64,000 nucleotides of DNA, taken from assembly GCA_009760855.2 (NCBI GenBank), contig WPIO01000001.1:20394001-20458000 (forward strand). Direction: 5' to 3'. The notes beneath the pieces were generated by a model. It saw only the letters and a program-made list of their open reading frames with translations. It did no database searches and was not told where the DNA came from. Below, piece after piece: positions 12,136-22,612 of this stretch. The translations under genes and the position numbers were made by a program. Within the stretch, counting starts at the first letter, position 1; the number at the start of each line of letters is the position of its first letter. The DNA comes from Cristatella mucedo (lineage: Eukaryota > Bryozoa > Phylactolaemata > Cristatellidae).

Positions 12136-12344
12136 AGAGAGTTTGAGCGAGGTAAGATTCCTCTGTGAATAAAGTGCTTGGTTTGTCTGAGACGTGAGAT
12201 TCTAACTCGGTTTCGCTACCTGGCCTGACGGCAGGTTTATCTAGCGCACTATCACAACTACATTAATAATGATCGAAATATTAAATCAGGATTCAAGCAA
12301 AACCCATTAAATGACAGTGCCCTCATCAGTGTAAATATAACTCA

Positions 12345-12478
12345 TTTGTATAGAGCCCTCAGAGAAATTAAGCTCCATTCAGAGCCTTCACATAAGCCAC
12401 GGGGCTAAAGCCAACGACTTAGGCTAGACCTTAGTCGGGGCGAGCACCATAATCACTGGGCCAACCGGCGCGGCTGAC
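12345..12478 (-). mobile_element. tRNA-derived SINE
   Basis: On the minus strand it starts with a tRNA-like head (gcgccggttggcccagtgat), resembling a tRNA-Ser/Leu box A region. A box-B-like ggctttagccccg follows, then a short body and a 3' end reading gagcttaatttctctgaggg. That 3' end matches the tail of LINE family Y. It is not a functional tRNA gene because the anticodon arm cannot be folded. Confidence 0.7.
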
Positions 12479-12689
12479 CAACGATATTTCGGGCAGCTAC
12501 GATAGTGGTATCACCACTGCCCTGGTCCGGCTGAATTTATCAGCAGCGAGTGAAAAACTGATATCCCAGATGAATGATTTAGATTAACGACTGGTATCAA
12601 AGTTGAGGCTCTTACAGGATTTGAATCGTACTTATCCGATTGTGGTCAGTCCTTGGCTTGTGACGGTCAAGTCTCATCCACATGACCAG

Positions 12690-12960
12690 TCACTTTAGGT
12701 GTCTGTTCTCTGTTCTTTGCTATTCATTTTTACCGAGCCTCTCGAAAAGTGATTCTGGCCCATATGATCCACTTGCCACTTACCCTGACGATACCCAGCT
12801 GTTCTTGTCATTTGAACGCTCAGGACTGCAGCTGCAGCGACTGACAGCCGCCCAATGACTGATGCCGAGCAGACATTCCCTCCCGTATGCTGGCAAATTG
12901 CACTACCCAGATCGTGACGTGATGCTGAGTGCCTCCTCACCCTTAGACTAAGATCAATGG
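12690..12960 (+). mobile_element. LINE family X reverse-transcriptase fragment
   Basis: One frame reads 'YPDDTQLFLSFERSGLQLQRLTAAQ' in pieces at about 12780-12860, equivalent to the YADD catalytic block and following helix. The catalytic Tyr-Ala-Asp-Asp is changed to Tyr-Pro-Asp-Asp. The copy is short and broken. Confidence 0.6.
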
Positions 12961-13709
12961 TTGGTCTTCAGCTCGTCACTGAGATTACCTCCATTGGCCC
13001 GCCCCAAATGACGGTTAGCCGACCTAGAATGGCTACCGTACTACAAGGGTGCGGCTATCGGGCTTAAGAAGCTTGTCGAAATGTTCGTTGGGCGTTCGCG
13101 GCACCGCGGAAGGGGGCGAATCTTCACGTGACAGTCTTCAGAGCGGACCTACCAACTATATTTGTAGCTGCTAGTTAACAAAGCTATTATAATGGACACG
13201 TTACCGGTTGGTTTCTTAAGGATGATAATTTGAACGAACGGGAGATATTCTTTTTTGATTTTCAAAAGACTTACTTCCTTTTAGATGAGTAGATGGAAGC
13301 ATGAAGAACTGTATGCATCTTTAGAGGTGCTACTGAGCGTTCCGGGTGTAATTCAAATTTGAGGCCTTGACTTATGCTAAGCCCTCAAGGCTGAGGTTTA
13401 GACCCTCATGCGCTCGGATAGCCCTTGCTTTTTTTTTATCAGACACATGGCTGAGCTGGAAACTTACAAGCGATAAAAACCAGTCGTATTCCGTAAGTGA
13501 ATTCAAGTCAAAGGTAAGATCCATTCCGGCTTTTGAGATACTTCTGATACCTAGAACTAACCGTAAGAGAGCCCATTTCAGACCTAGTCAAAGATATTTC
13601 TTTAACCCCTTCACGTCTGCTCGCAATTGAGCTCTGTGTAGCGGCAGGCTCAGTAAAGGAAAGCTTTGCACTAATTCCTCCAACGGCGAATGAAGAGGTG
13701 TGGCGGCAT
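12961..13709. other. No recognised feature
   Basis: Unassigned DNA. The 87-codon frame 13367-13630 has no motif I recognise. Confidence 0.45.
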
Positions 13710-13915
13710 ATGCATAGCAAAATTCTTACGTTGACCTACATGAAGACCCACCATGACTTGACGCCTTCATGCATAGCTGAATTGCCGCACGAATTTCAGC
13801 TTCCTTGTGCCCTAAGGTCCTCGAAGACAATCAATTAGCTTTTTAATCCCAATCTTAAAGAACGTGGGTGGCAGAAGCGTTCAATCTGCAGGTACTATAC
13901 CATGGAACTTACTTG
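13710..13915 (+). mobile_element. LINE family X fragment
   Basis: Degraded ORF2 C-terminus, corresponding to the 'KVLTLTHKARHGLAP...LPHEFQLPCALRSS' region of the intact copy at 25356-26189. It is cut off at 13915 by the composite LINE-tail element. Confidence 0.65.
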
Positions 13916-13948
<33 letters not shown>

Positions 13949-14345
13949 CACTTGATAAAACGCTCCCAGAGAACTTAATCTCTTTCTAGGCGCTTTACAT
14001 TTGCTGCAAAGGGAAATGCAATTGAATGGTGAGTAAAATCATGCCCACATTTATAAAGAACTTAAAAACACACCTATTTAGGACAGCATTTAGTGGGTCC
14101 ATGTGATTCGTCTTTGATGTGCTTATGCGTGCTGACACTGTGTATGCTGCCACTAACCACATTTGCATGCTGACCCTGTGCATGTCAGCCCTAACCATAT
14201 TAATTCATTTTGTTTGCTTATCGAGCATGATATTACTCACCAATCAATTGCATTTACCTTTGCAGAAAATGTAAAGCGCCTAGAGAGAGAATGAGTTCTG
14301 AGGGCGCTTTATCAAGTGCATTATTATTATTATTATTATTACTAA
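13916..14345. mobile_element. Head-to-head composite of two LINE family-Y 3' tails
   Basis: The left end is an (AAT)n run followed by the complement of the family-Y tail to about 14040. The right end, from about 14040 to 14345, is a family-Y 3' end in plus orientation closing in (TTA)n. The outer 110-130 bases therefore form a long imperfect inverted repeat. A similar arrangement occurs at 36598-36962. It could be an inverted LINE insertion or a non-autonomous foldback-like derivative. Confidence 0.75.
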
Positions 14346-14349
14346 AGAC

Positions 14350-15945
14350 AGACTTGTGGAGGTGTCAATATGCTCGTCCGGCTTGATTTTGCGGCAGCAA
14401 AACCTGGATTAGATACAGAGATCCTTGCAAATTATCGCCCAGTTTCCCTTCTTGTTTTTTTATCAAAGACTCTTGAAATTAAGAGTCGCTAAGCAGCTGG
14501 TAGCACATTGAAAAAAGAATGAAATGTCAGAAACATTCCACTCGGGGTTCAAGAGGCAACTGCTCTCCTCCGTGTTAACAATGTTATTCTATGTGGCAAC
14601 GAGGATAAGAATTTCACTGCTCTAGCTCTGCTAGATCTATCAGCTGCCTTCAATACCATTGGTAACAATATCCTATTGAGCGATTGAGAACATTGATCGG
14701 TGTGGCAGACGAAGCACTGGCATGGTTCAAATCTTACCTGTCTGATTGTGTTCGATCCGTGTCTCGTGGGGGTCAGGTCTCACCCACGAAACCGGTCACC
14801 TGTGGAGTCTCTCAAGGGGGTCCGTCCTTGGTTCCTTGCTGTTCTCCATTTATACTCAACCTCTGAGAAAAGGAATTATTTCCCATGGAATATGATATCA
14901 CTTTTAAGCTGACGATACTAGGCTGTATTTGTCATTCAAACTGTCGGAATCGGCTGCAGCGACTGATTAACTGAATGCGTGCCATGCCGACATTCGATCC
15001 TGGATGTCGGAAAATTTCATGAAACTAAATGAAGATAGAACCGAACTGCTGCTCATAGGACACCCTTAGCGTGTGGCAGGATGAGAAGACTTTTGCTCTT
15101 CTAATAAGTGATGCATTTGTGCGACCATCAGCCCGTGCTCGAAATTTATTTGTCATTTGCGAAAGCTGCCTACATTTTGAAGCTTAATTCAGAAGACTGC
15201 TTCTACTGCTAGCCATCACGTCTGATTACTATTTATGATTAGGAGCTGTCTTCGACAGTGGCTTGCAAAAAATATACCTAGCTCCTTAGTTCTGTGTCGG
15301 CTTGATTGTTGTAATTTCATTTTGGCTGAGGTACCAAAAAGGATCCAGGCCAATGCAGCTGGCTAAAAATATGGCTGCGAGGCTAGTTTTGAAGTCCTAG
15401 AGGTTTGAGCATGTGTAACCTTTGATAAAAGAGCTAGGATGGCTGCAGGTTGATCAACAGATACAGGGCAAAGTTCATACACCGACCCACAGGGCCCGCT
15501 TGACTCCTCCATACCTAGCTGAACTGCTGCACTAGTTTCAGCCTCCTCGTGCCCTCAGGTCCAGTACGACAATAAATCAGAGGTTTGATTCCGCCGCTTA
15601 AAGACCGTTGGCGACAGAAGATTTAGCTCTGCAGGTCCTAGACTGTGGAACTCGCTTCCACAATTCTTATGCAACGACAACTACTCTACTACTGTCGACT
15701 ATGGCTCATCCTTTCCAGCGGTCCTGAGCTGCTACTTCCATGCCACTTACTACCTTAACTGCTCTCCCGACTCTGCTATGCTTCCCACTTTCTCTTTGTT
15801 GCATGAGATGAAGTCTGATGGCTAACGCCTCCGTACCGAAAGCCGCTTAGGTTGTGAGTTCGCTCATGCAAAACTATTATGCGTAACGCCTACATTGTCT
15901 TCGTAGCTTTGTAGAGTTATAGACGAAGATAGACAGCATTTGATA
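14350..15945 (+). mobile_element. LINE family X, reverse transcriptase to 3' end
   Basis: This is the longest family-X copy. In broken frames it shows the RT fingers (NYRPVSLLVFLSKTLE at about 14425-14475), the LDLSAAFNTIGNNILL palm block (about 14629-14680), and WFKSYLSD (about 14725-14750). The polymerase-loop equivalent is GVSQGG (about 14803-14820), followed by a YADDT-like block at about 14915, then a start of the C-terminal region matching 745-1665. Stops and frameshifts are frequent. The 3' end near 15930 has lost its repeat tail. Confidence 0.8.
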
Positions 15946-16430
15946 CCATTACTAGCTAAGTACTTTTCAAGTGCCTCAAACCTCGCCTGGGCACCATTGG
16001 CACGACAGTGCAGTGTTTCAGGTCCTATATCTGTGGGATCATCCGGAGCTGATGTAAGCGGGAAAACTGATTCAAGAAGCCACTAAATTCCGGTGCACCC
16101 CAGTGGTCTGAGCTTAGCGAACTTACTCTCCCAATTCGTAGTCTTCCTCTTGCTGATGTAGTCGCCAAGCGCAATCCAAGCTTTCATTTCTATGCCAATG
16201 ACTCACAGCTGTACCTGTGCTTTGCTCCACCCTAATCTTCCAGCACGTCAAGCTCTCTCAAGAGGCAGCATGCACGTGGGACGGAGAGCTATGCACCCAC
16301 TGGATGGGATTTAGCTCCCTTGACGGTAAATTAATTGATATTTCTCAAAGACTAAAGGAACGATTGGCATACAAATTGGCAGAAAAGTGGTAACATTTTT
16401 TGATAACTATTATTTGGTAACTATTTTTTG
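15946..16430 (+). mobile_element. LINE family Y reverse-transcriptase fragment
   Basis: DNA wording such as cctcgcctgggcaccattgg and gtttcaggtcctatatctg matches the family-Y reverse transcriptase at 41430-41500. A broken 'FYANDSQLYLCF' block lies at about 16190-16225, where the second Asp-containing motif is changed. It is in multiple frames and inactive. Confidence 0.6.
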
Positions 16431-17519
16431 ATGTAACCGGGGCTGGAAATTGACCTTCTGAAGACCTGCAAGAGTCAAGGTTACGTTTTCACGGGCCCTT
16501 GGCCAAACATGGTTATGTGGTCGGGTAAACCGATTCAATACTTAAAAATACACTTAAAAATACACCTAATCCCTTAAAAGATGCAGCACACTTGACTTGG
16601 TAACATTAAACTCTAAAACATACATATCCCCATTTCTATGTCGATCGGGGTGGTTTTGGTCAAGCTGTACAAGTGACAAGGTGCCAAATAACACCATCAA
16701 GAAAAAAAATCAGAGAAGACAAATGATGTAAAAATAATGCACATAAAATGAAAACTAAGCCCTTGCTACGATCATACAAATTTGAAACACATACTTTGTA
16801 GCATGAAATTCAAAATTCACGTTGATTTGGATCACTATTGGCCTACCTTTGACATTATCCGGATATGTGAGTGAAATGGTTACAAAGGCTTAGCCTGACA
16901 AACACAGCTAATTGGTAATGGTTCTTGATAAAAAATAATTATATCTACCAAGATTTTATATTGAAGACAGAGAGTTGGAGTGATGTGCAATGAAATGCAA
17001 TTGTACATTCCAGAGTTCAAGTTGACCAGTCAACTCTTATCGGAGGTATGACATATACAACGGCAGGGGTGCATTTATAAACCAAAACAGTACTAAGTTG
17101 GTGGTAAGTTTTATGCACCCAAGGCAGACGATAACTAAGCCAGTACTATTAATCCCACACATAACTTAACGCATAGATAAATACACACCTTTAGAACTAA
17201 GTCAAACTTACAAGACCCTTAGATAGCACCGGTACAACATGTCCACTTAAGTGACACGCTCGAACACGGCCCTTACAAAACACAGCGGTTTATCCGCAAT
17301 TCCCTTGCTAAAATTGTACTGTCTCCTAAAGAAATCGCAACTATTAACAGAATAAATGAAAAGTTAAAATCACCTTTATTTTTGTCGAATAAAATAGAAT
17401 CAACGTTTGCAAACTGATTCCCAGTGTACGACGTGCTAGGAGACTGCAGGTGAGCGTCCGTCGTCATTAAGTTTCCACGAGGCAAAAGGCCGGTTGAGGA
17501 ACCGGATCAGCGGTCCCAG
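16431..17519. other. No recognised feature
   Basis: AT-rich intergenic DNA. The 70-codon frame 17273-17485 on the minus strand shows no motif. Confidence 0.5.
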
Positions 17520-17670
17520 AAATCAGTAGATTAGTGTAATAGCAGAGCTATCGGAGCGGAGCCACAAAAACGTGACCAATCAGAAAAGGCATCGCCGGCC
17601 ATGTGTCCGGAGAGCGGACATAACATGTCTGCAAATGAACGCGCTCTGTTCGTCCACTATTCTTCACGAT
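17520..17670 (+). repeat. 5' LTR remnant of a Gypsy element
   Basis: The string gcagagctatcggagcggag near 17543 and the following 120 bases, ending with cgcgctctgttcgtccac, match 20525-20660 at the other end of the element with scattered differences. This pair of direct repeats brackets the pol remnant and is best read as old LTRs. Confidence 0.65.
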
Positions 17671-17689
17671 TCGGTATTTTGAGAGATCA

Positions 17690-18460
17690 GATTAATGCAA
17701 ATCCAGTCGGTAAAAACTCTTCTCAAAGCAGATGCCGGACCATACTGCGTACACACAGCTCAGCGCATACTCAGACAGCTGTTCTCTTTGGTAACTTTGG
17801 TTTTGTGGACGAACACCTTTGAGTGGAGAAGAACGGTATCGTCGAACATGTATCAGAGCCAAGCGAGTGGTGCTCTCCAATCGTACCGGTCCTGAAGCCC
17901 AACGGCATAGTACGCCTGTGTGTCGACTTTGAGCGCTTAAATCAAGTAGTGGTTTGTGAAAGGTATGCGCTACCTACGCTTAATGAGATTTTGCCTAAGC
18001 TGGTTGGTGCTATTACGTTCTCAAAGTTGGATGCCTCTAGCGGGTTTTGGGCTATTTCATTGTTCCACGAGGGCACTTGTTTAACGACCTTTATTACACC
18101 GTATAGAAATTTTCATTTTCGCCGGATGCCCTTTGATATTGCTCGCTCGCTTGAGATCTTTCAGCGACTGATGCACGACCTCTCGGGTAAGATCGAAGGT
18201 GCAGCCGTTTATATAAGCGACGTTTTGGTTTATAGATCCACGGCAGCTGAGCATGACTATAGATTGTGTCGCGTAATTTTGAAATTTCAAAGTCGGGCCT
18301 CAAGTTGGATAGAGATAAGTGCATATTATGCCAACCCACTTTGACGTTCTTAGGGTATGCTATCAATACCAGCTGTATCCGGCCATCAAAGGAAAAAATA
18401 TAAGCTATCCTCATCTTCCCTGATTCGGTCAATAAAGCCGAGCTAAAACATCGCCTTGGT
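17690..18460 (+). pseudogene. Ty3/Gypsy reverse transcriptase remnant
   Basis: The frame 17823-18344 carries SEWCSPIVPVLKPNG, RLCVDFERLNQVV, and FSKLDASSGFWAI (first catalytic Asp). It also carries FHFRRMPFDIARSLEIFQRLM, and a YISDVLVY block in place of Y-x-D-D-x-x-V. Loss of the first Asp of the catalytic pair would abolish polymerase activity. Upstream, 17690-17820 holds frame-shifted pieces of the N-terminal RT ('LLKADAGPYCVHTA'). The RT starts almost directly after the LTR, so gag and protease have been deleted. It ends with a frame break at 18344 and broken remains to about 18460. Confidence 0.8.
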
Positions 18461-18539
18461 ATAATGGACTAACTCGGCCGGTTTGTGCCAAATCTGGCCA
18501 CGGTTTCAAAAGCCACTTAACGATCTACTCTTGTCTGAC

Positions 18540-19060
18540 TCGTTGTGGTACTGGGGGGTCTAACCAAAAGAAAGCATTCCGGGAAGTAAAGCTTCTTTTG
18601 ACTAAAGCACCAATGCTGGCTTATTTCGAACCACTAAAGGCGGTGATTGTTAGTGCCGATGACGGTGGCTATGGTTTAGGTGCCATTCTGTTGCAGTACC
18701 ATGGAGCAGGAGAGCAAGATGTGCGTCCTGTCGCATTTGCATCCCGCACGTTGTCTGGCGCCGAAACGAGATACGCTCAGATCGAAAACTGCGGTGTGGA
18801 CGTGAGAGAAATCCAGTCAGTTCTTTTGTGGTCGGCCTTATTTCGAGCTTTGCACTGACCATAAACCGCTTGTTCCGTTATAATTAACTAAGGACCTTGC
18901 CCAAATTCCGGTTAGATTTCAACACCTATTGATGCGAATAACGCGTTTTAACCCTCGAGCCGAGTGTGCGTCTGGGAAGTCCCTGGTGGAAGCTAATTCG
19001 TTGTCAAGAGCACCCCTGCGTAGGAGTGAGGAACTCTACGAAGCCGTTCAGCTCTAGGTA
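18540..19060 (+). pseudogene. Ty3/Gypsy RNase H remnant
   Basis: The frame 18598-18858 shows TKAPMLAYFEPLKAVIVSAD, then GYGLGAILLQ, RPVAFASRTLSGAETRYAQIE and a degraded continuation. That is the order expected for Gypsy RNase H after RT. A frameshift near 18835 and stops further on inactivate it. The tether region continues in pieces to about 19060. Confidence 0.75.
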
Positions 19061-19784
19061 GACATTGTTGTTCCTAAGTCGCTTTCAGTAGCTCGCTTGA
19101 GCGAAGCAAAGCAGGCTAAAGCTGATGACAGTGAGCTACAGGCTTTCATAGAGTATACGCTGTCAGGGTGGCACGAATCAAGCAAGGGCCTACCGAAAAC
19201 CTAGCCGAAGTACTTCACCATAATTAGCCATGTTTTTGTGTCGAATTGCTTACTATTGTATGACGATCGCATATAAATCTCTGAAAGCCTGCAGGCGTTT
19301 CAGTTTGAGAGAGTCCACGATGGCCACAAGGAGGTGATCAACTATAGGGACCGAGCGAGGTCTTGTGTATACTGACTAGGCATTCGCCAAGACGCTTAAG
19401 GCATTTGCTGATCTTGCAGCTACTTTCAAAAAACCAAAGACAACTAAATGAGCAACTCATCCCGACACCGCTGCCCAGTGTTCCTTGACAACGAGTCACT
19501 GCCGATCTCTTCGAACACGAGGGAAGACAGCACCTGATTGTAGATGACGTCAACTCCCGATATGTGGAAATCCCTCCATTATCAAAATTGGCGACCAAAG
19601 AAGTGGCGTCCGTGCTACAGACTATATTCTCTCAGTGGGGCATACCAGAGTCACTGCAGTCTGACAATAGTTCACAATTTTCTTCTCACGAATTAGGTGA
19701 TTTCACGAGACGATACGGGTTCAAGCCCGTTACGACCAGCCCACATTTTTTACAAGGGAATGTAGAAGTGGAAAGAGCTGTGCA
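19061..19784 (+). pseudogene. Ty3/Gypsy integrase remnant
   Basis: After a broken N-terminal part, the core reads YVEIPPLSKLATKEVASVLQ (about 19560-19620) and QSDNSSQFSS (second catalytic Asp, about 19660-19690). It ends with GNVEVERAVQNL (catalytic Glu, about 19756-19790). A SINE interrupts it immediately after the Glu motif, and the C-terminal domain resumes beyond the SINE. Confidence 0.75.
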
Positions 19785-19905
19785 AAACCTCTGGCTGAGG
19801 TCGTGGGCTCGAACCCCGAAGCATATGTGAAGCGCCTGAATACAGATTAAGTTCTCTTTGGGCGCTATACAAATTAATTGTATTAATATATTGTATATTA
19901 ACTGC
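19785..19905 (+). mobile_element. tRNA-derived SINE, 5'-truncated
   Basis: It begins at or near the box-B region (gtgggctcgaacccc). It continues with catatgtgaagcgcctgaat and ends gattaagttctctttgggcgc followed by TTAATA repeats. The 3' end is nearly the same as the family-Y LINE tail. It sits inside the Gypsy integrase and so is younger than that copy. Confidence 0.75.
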
Positions 19906-20524
19906 CAAATCGGTTGTAAGGCAACCTGATCCGTGCCTCGCTCTAATTATGTAGAGTTCGACGCCTTGCACCTCTACAGGCTTCAGCCCAGCACAACTGA
20001 TCATGGGTCGACAGATTAGGATGACGTTGCCCATGTTCCCTCGGCATTTAGAACCAAAATGGCCGAATAAGGAAACGGTGCAACTCAACGATGACCGTAA
20101 AAAAGAGCTTCAAGCAGAACTACCACGATCGCATCATTCCGCTCTCCCACTTCCACCTCTTCAATCCTACCAACAGTTATTAGTGCGGACTGACGGTGAA
20201 AACACCTGGAGCACACATGCAACGGTGACAGCTCAAGCAGGAACACACACCTCGGTCATTTGTTGTGCAGACCGTCAATGGCAGCACACTTCAGCGAAAC
20301 CGAATGCATCTTCGACCGATTGACACAGATCTACAGATCACTAACAGCGAATCTCCTGGTGCTTTCTTGCATCTACTGAACCCTACAACTGCAGTTCAAG
20401 ATCAGTCAAAGTATTGCCGATGAGATTCACAATTCTCGAGAGATCAAATGGCGACAAGAACTGGCAGGGTGGTAAAGCCGGTCCGAAGGCGAGATCTTTG
20501 ATACTGAGCTTATTCCTACTTGGA
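19906..20524 (+). pseudogene. Gypsy integrase C-terminus and tail
   Basis: The first part (about 19975-20130) reads FSPAQLIMGRQIRMTLP and then PKWPNKETVQL, the conserved C-terminal integrase stretch ('S-P-A-x-L-L-M-G-R-x-x-R'). The remainder (to 20524) is the polyprotein end in broken frames plus untranslated DNA before the 3' LTR remnant. Confidence 0.65.
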
Positions 20525-20665
20525 GATACGGAGCAGAGCTACCGGGGCGGAGCCACAACAAAGTGAAACATCAGGAGAGGCCTCGTTGACCATGCGTTTC
20601 TAGGGACAGGACATAAAATAGATGCCAATAAACGTGCTCTGTTCATCCGCGACGTGTCTTATCAT
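20525..20665 (+). repeat. 3' LTR remnant of a Gypsy element
   Basis: It matches 17540-17670 (gcagagctaccggggcggag and gtgctctgttcatccgc), with more point differences than a recent insertion would have. The pair suggests an old, internally deleted element of about 3.1 kb. Confidence 0.6.
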
Positions 20666-20844
20666 TATAGTAAGGTGATGATGGACTCATATGTTACCGC
20701 GGCCCTGCTTCGTATATTATCAGTACATTATTCGAAAAAGGTAGTCTAGTTGCGGAACGAAAGTGACTTCCGGATTTGTGGGGCCGTGTAAATATTCGAA
20801 TGTAAACATATGTATAGCAAGGAAACAAGGAGCTAGCATTGCAT

Positions 20845-20990
20845 AGCTGGTTTGGCCCCAGTGATTAAGGTGGTTGCTCTGACCAAGTTCTGGCGGAAGT
20901 CACGGGCTCAAGCCCAGTGGCATATGTGAGGCATCTGAATATAGATTAAGTTATCTTGGGGTGCAATGCAGATAAACTTTATTATTTTAT
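20845..20990 (+). mobile_element. tRNA-derived SINE
   Basis: The full-length form has a tRNA-like head (tggtttggccccagtgatta), box-B-like acgggctcaagcccag, body, and 3' end agattaagttatcttggggtg followed by a TTATTATTTTATTAT tail. It is in the same orientation as the copy at 19785. Confidence 0.75.
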
Positions 20991-21499
20991 TATAGCCATT
21001 TGCAGTAGATGGGCTACAAAGTCACAGGGGCGAGATTTCATTGGCGTGCTAGGGTTCACGTTTTTGAGTGCTATAACTATCAGGCTGACGGTCGGTTGCC
21101 TTCGAGGTGGGATTTAATTTATTTGAAAATTTGACGTTTCTCTCAGAATTTCAAGTGACGATCTAGGCTTGCTTCCGTTTAGAGCTGATAACTTGTATTT
21201 ACAAAATTTTCCTAAAAAACCACTTCTCCGGAATACCATTCACAAAAATTAATTTTTTAGAGCACGATGTATTACTTGCAGTGAAATAGGTCTTAGAAAA
21301 TAAATTTATTTGTCATATTGTGGTCATCTGTAAATTATACAAACTTCGGATCAAATTTACAGCTAGTGTGTCTTTCAAAAGATACACTTCACAAAACGTT
21401 GATATTTTGACCATTTCTCGGGCCATTAGTATGACTGAAATGAGAAAATGCATTCCTTAAAATGGCCTCTGTGAGTATAGCTCACGTAGCATCAGCAAA
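20991..21499. other. No recognised feature
   Basis: AT-rich DNA with no open frame over 60 codons. Confidence 0.5.
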
Positions 21500-22088
21500 A
21501 AATCTATGTGACCTGGGCCAAAGTGATCATTTAGACTACCACGTTAGCTCCACAATCGCGTCTGCTCACTTTCAGCAAAAAAAAGTATCAGACAAATTTC
21601 GAGCCTAATTAGACAAGGACACTGCATGCAAGTCGTCCACGCTTTTGTGACATCCTGTCTCGACTTCCGTAACTCACTGCTTGCTGGTCTACGGCCAATG
21701 CAATCGTGCACCAACATTTGGTAAATAGCTCGGCAGTTAGGCTTGTCTGTCGCGAGCTTTGAAGCTTCCACATTACACCACTTCTTGTCAGCCTGCATTG
21801 GCTCTCAATATAGCCGCCTATTGAATTAAAGGTTTTGTCACACCTTTAGGTTCCTTGCCATCTCTGGTTCCAGCCAAGCTATCAAAACTACTCGTCAATC
21901 AGGCTAGGCATCGTATTACCAGCTCTTCTGACTAAAGACGCTTAGCTGTGTCTTGAAAAACTATAAATCCCTTATGAATTAGAGTTAGAGACTGTGCCTT
22001 TAGTTTGAATGCAGCCAAATGCAAATCTCTCTCTCTCTCTCCATCTTTTCTCTCTCTCTCTCCCTCTCTCCCTCTCTCTCTCTCTTCA

Positions 22089-22155
<67 letters not shown>

Positions 22156-22159
22156 GCTC

Positions 22160-22201
<42 letters not shown>

Positions 22202-22430
22202 GACTAACGCCACGACGTACCCCGACTTGACGATCATTAAAAAGAAGTTCGACGCGGACCCTTTCTTCTCAGCAGCAGTTTCGAATCCTTTGATCTTTCT
22301 CTGCGTACTGCGTATACACGCTATGAAAGGTAATACTAACCATGCTGATACGCTTCATTTACAGCATAAATAAGTATCTAGAAAGAGGTTACGTTTACTG
22401 AAGGAGCTATGCAAATTTATAATTAGCATA
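21500..22430 (+). mobile_element. LINE family Y fragment carrying a CT microsatellite
   Basis: The left part (21500-21990) is the degraded ORF2 C-terminus ('SSTIASAHF', 'HPVSTS' and the following region). A microsatellite occupies 22027-22200. Beyond it, gtaccccgacttgacgatca and the following bases match the end of ORF2 (Pro-Asp-Leu-Thr-x-x-Lys-Lys). The repeat therefore expanded inside the element. Confidence 0.65.
22027..22200. repeat. (CT)n / (CTGT)n microsatellite
   Basis: Long CT run with a terminal (CTGT)n block at 22160-22195. The complementary arrangement, (GA)n next to (GACA)n, occurs at 58316-58458, also beside family-Y LINE sequence. Confidence 0.96.
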
Positions 22431-22436
22431 ATATTA

Positions 22437-22612
22437 GTAATAATAATAATAATGTACTTGATAAAGTGCCCTCAGAGAACTCAATCTCTTTCTAGGCGCT
22501 TCACATTTGCTGCAAAGGGAAGCGCGATTGAATAGTGAGTAATAAATAATAAACATGAATAACATGGTTAGGGGTGACATGCACAGGGTCAGCATGCAAA
22601 TGTTAGTTACAA
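22437..22612 (-). mobile_element. LINE family Y 3' tail
   Basis: (AAT)n, then the complement of the tail (tcagagaactcaatctcttt) and the spacer up to 'cagcatgcaaatg'. It is a short 5'-truncated copy opposite in orientation to its left neighbour. Confidence 0.85.

Noticed and set aside
12345-12478. A tRNA gene suggested by box A and box B-like sequences
   Set aside because: The arms do not pair properly, the spacing is too long, and the 3' end is a LINE tail; it is a SINE. The same holds for 19785, 20845 and 26813.
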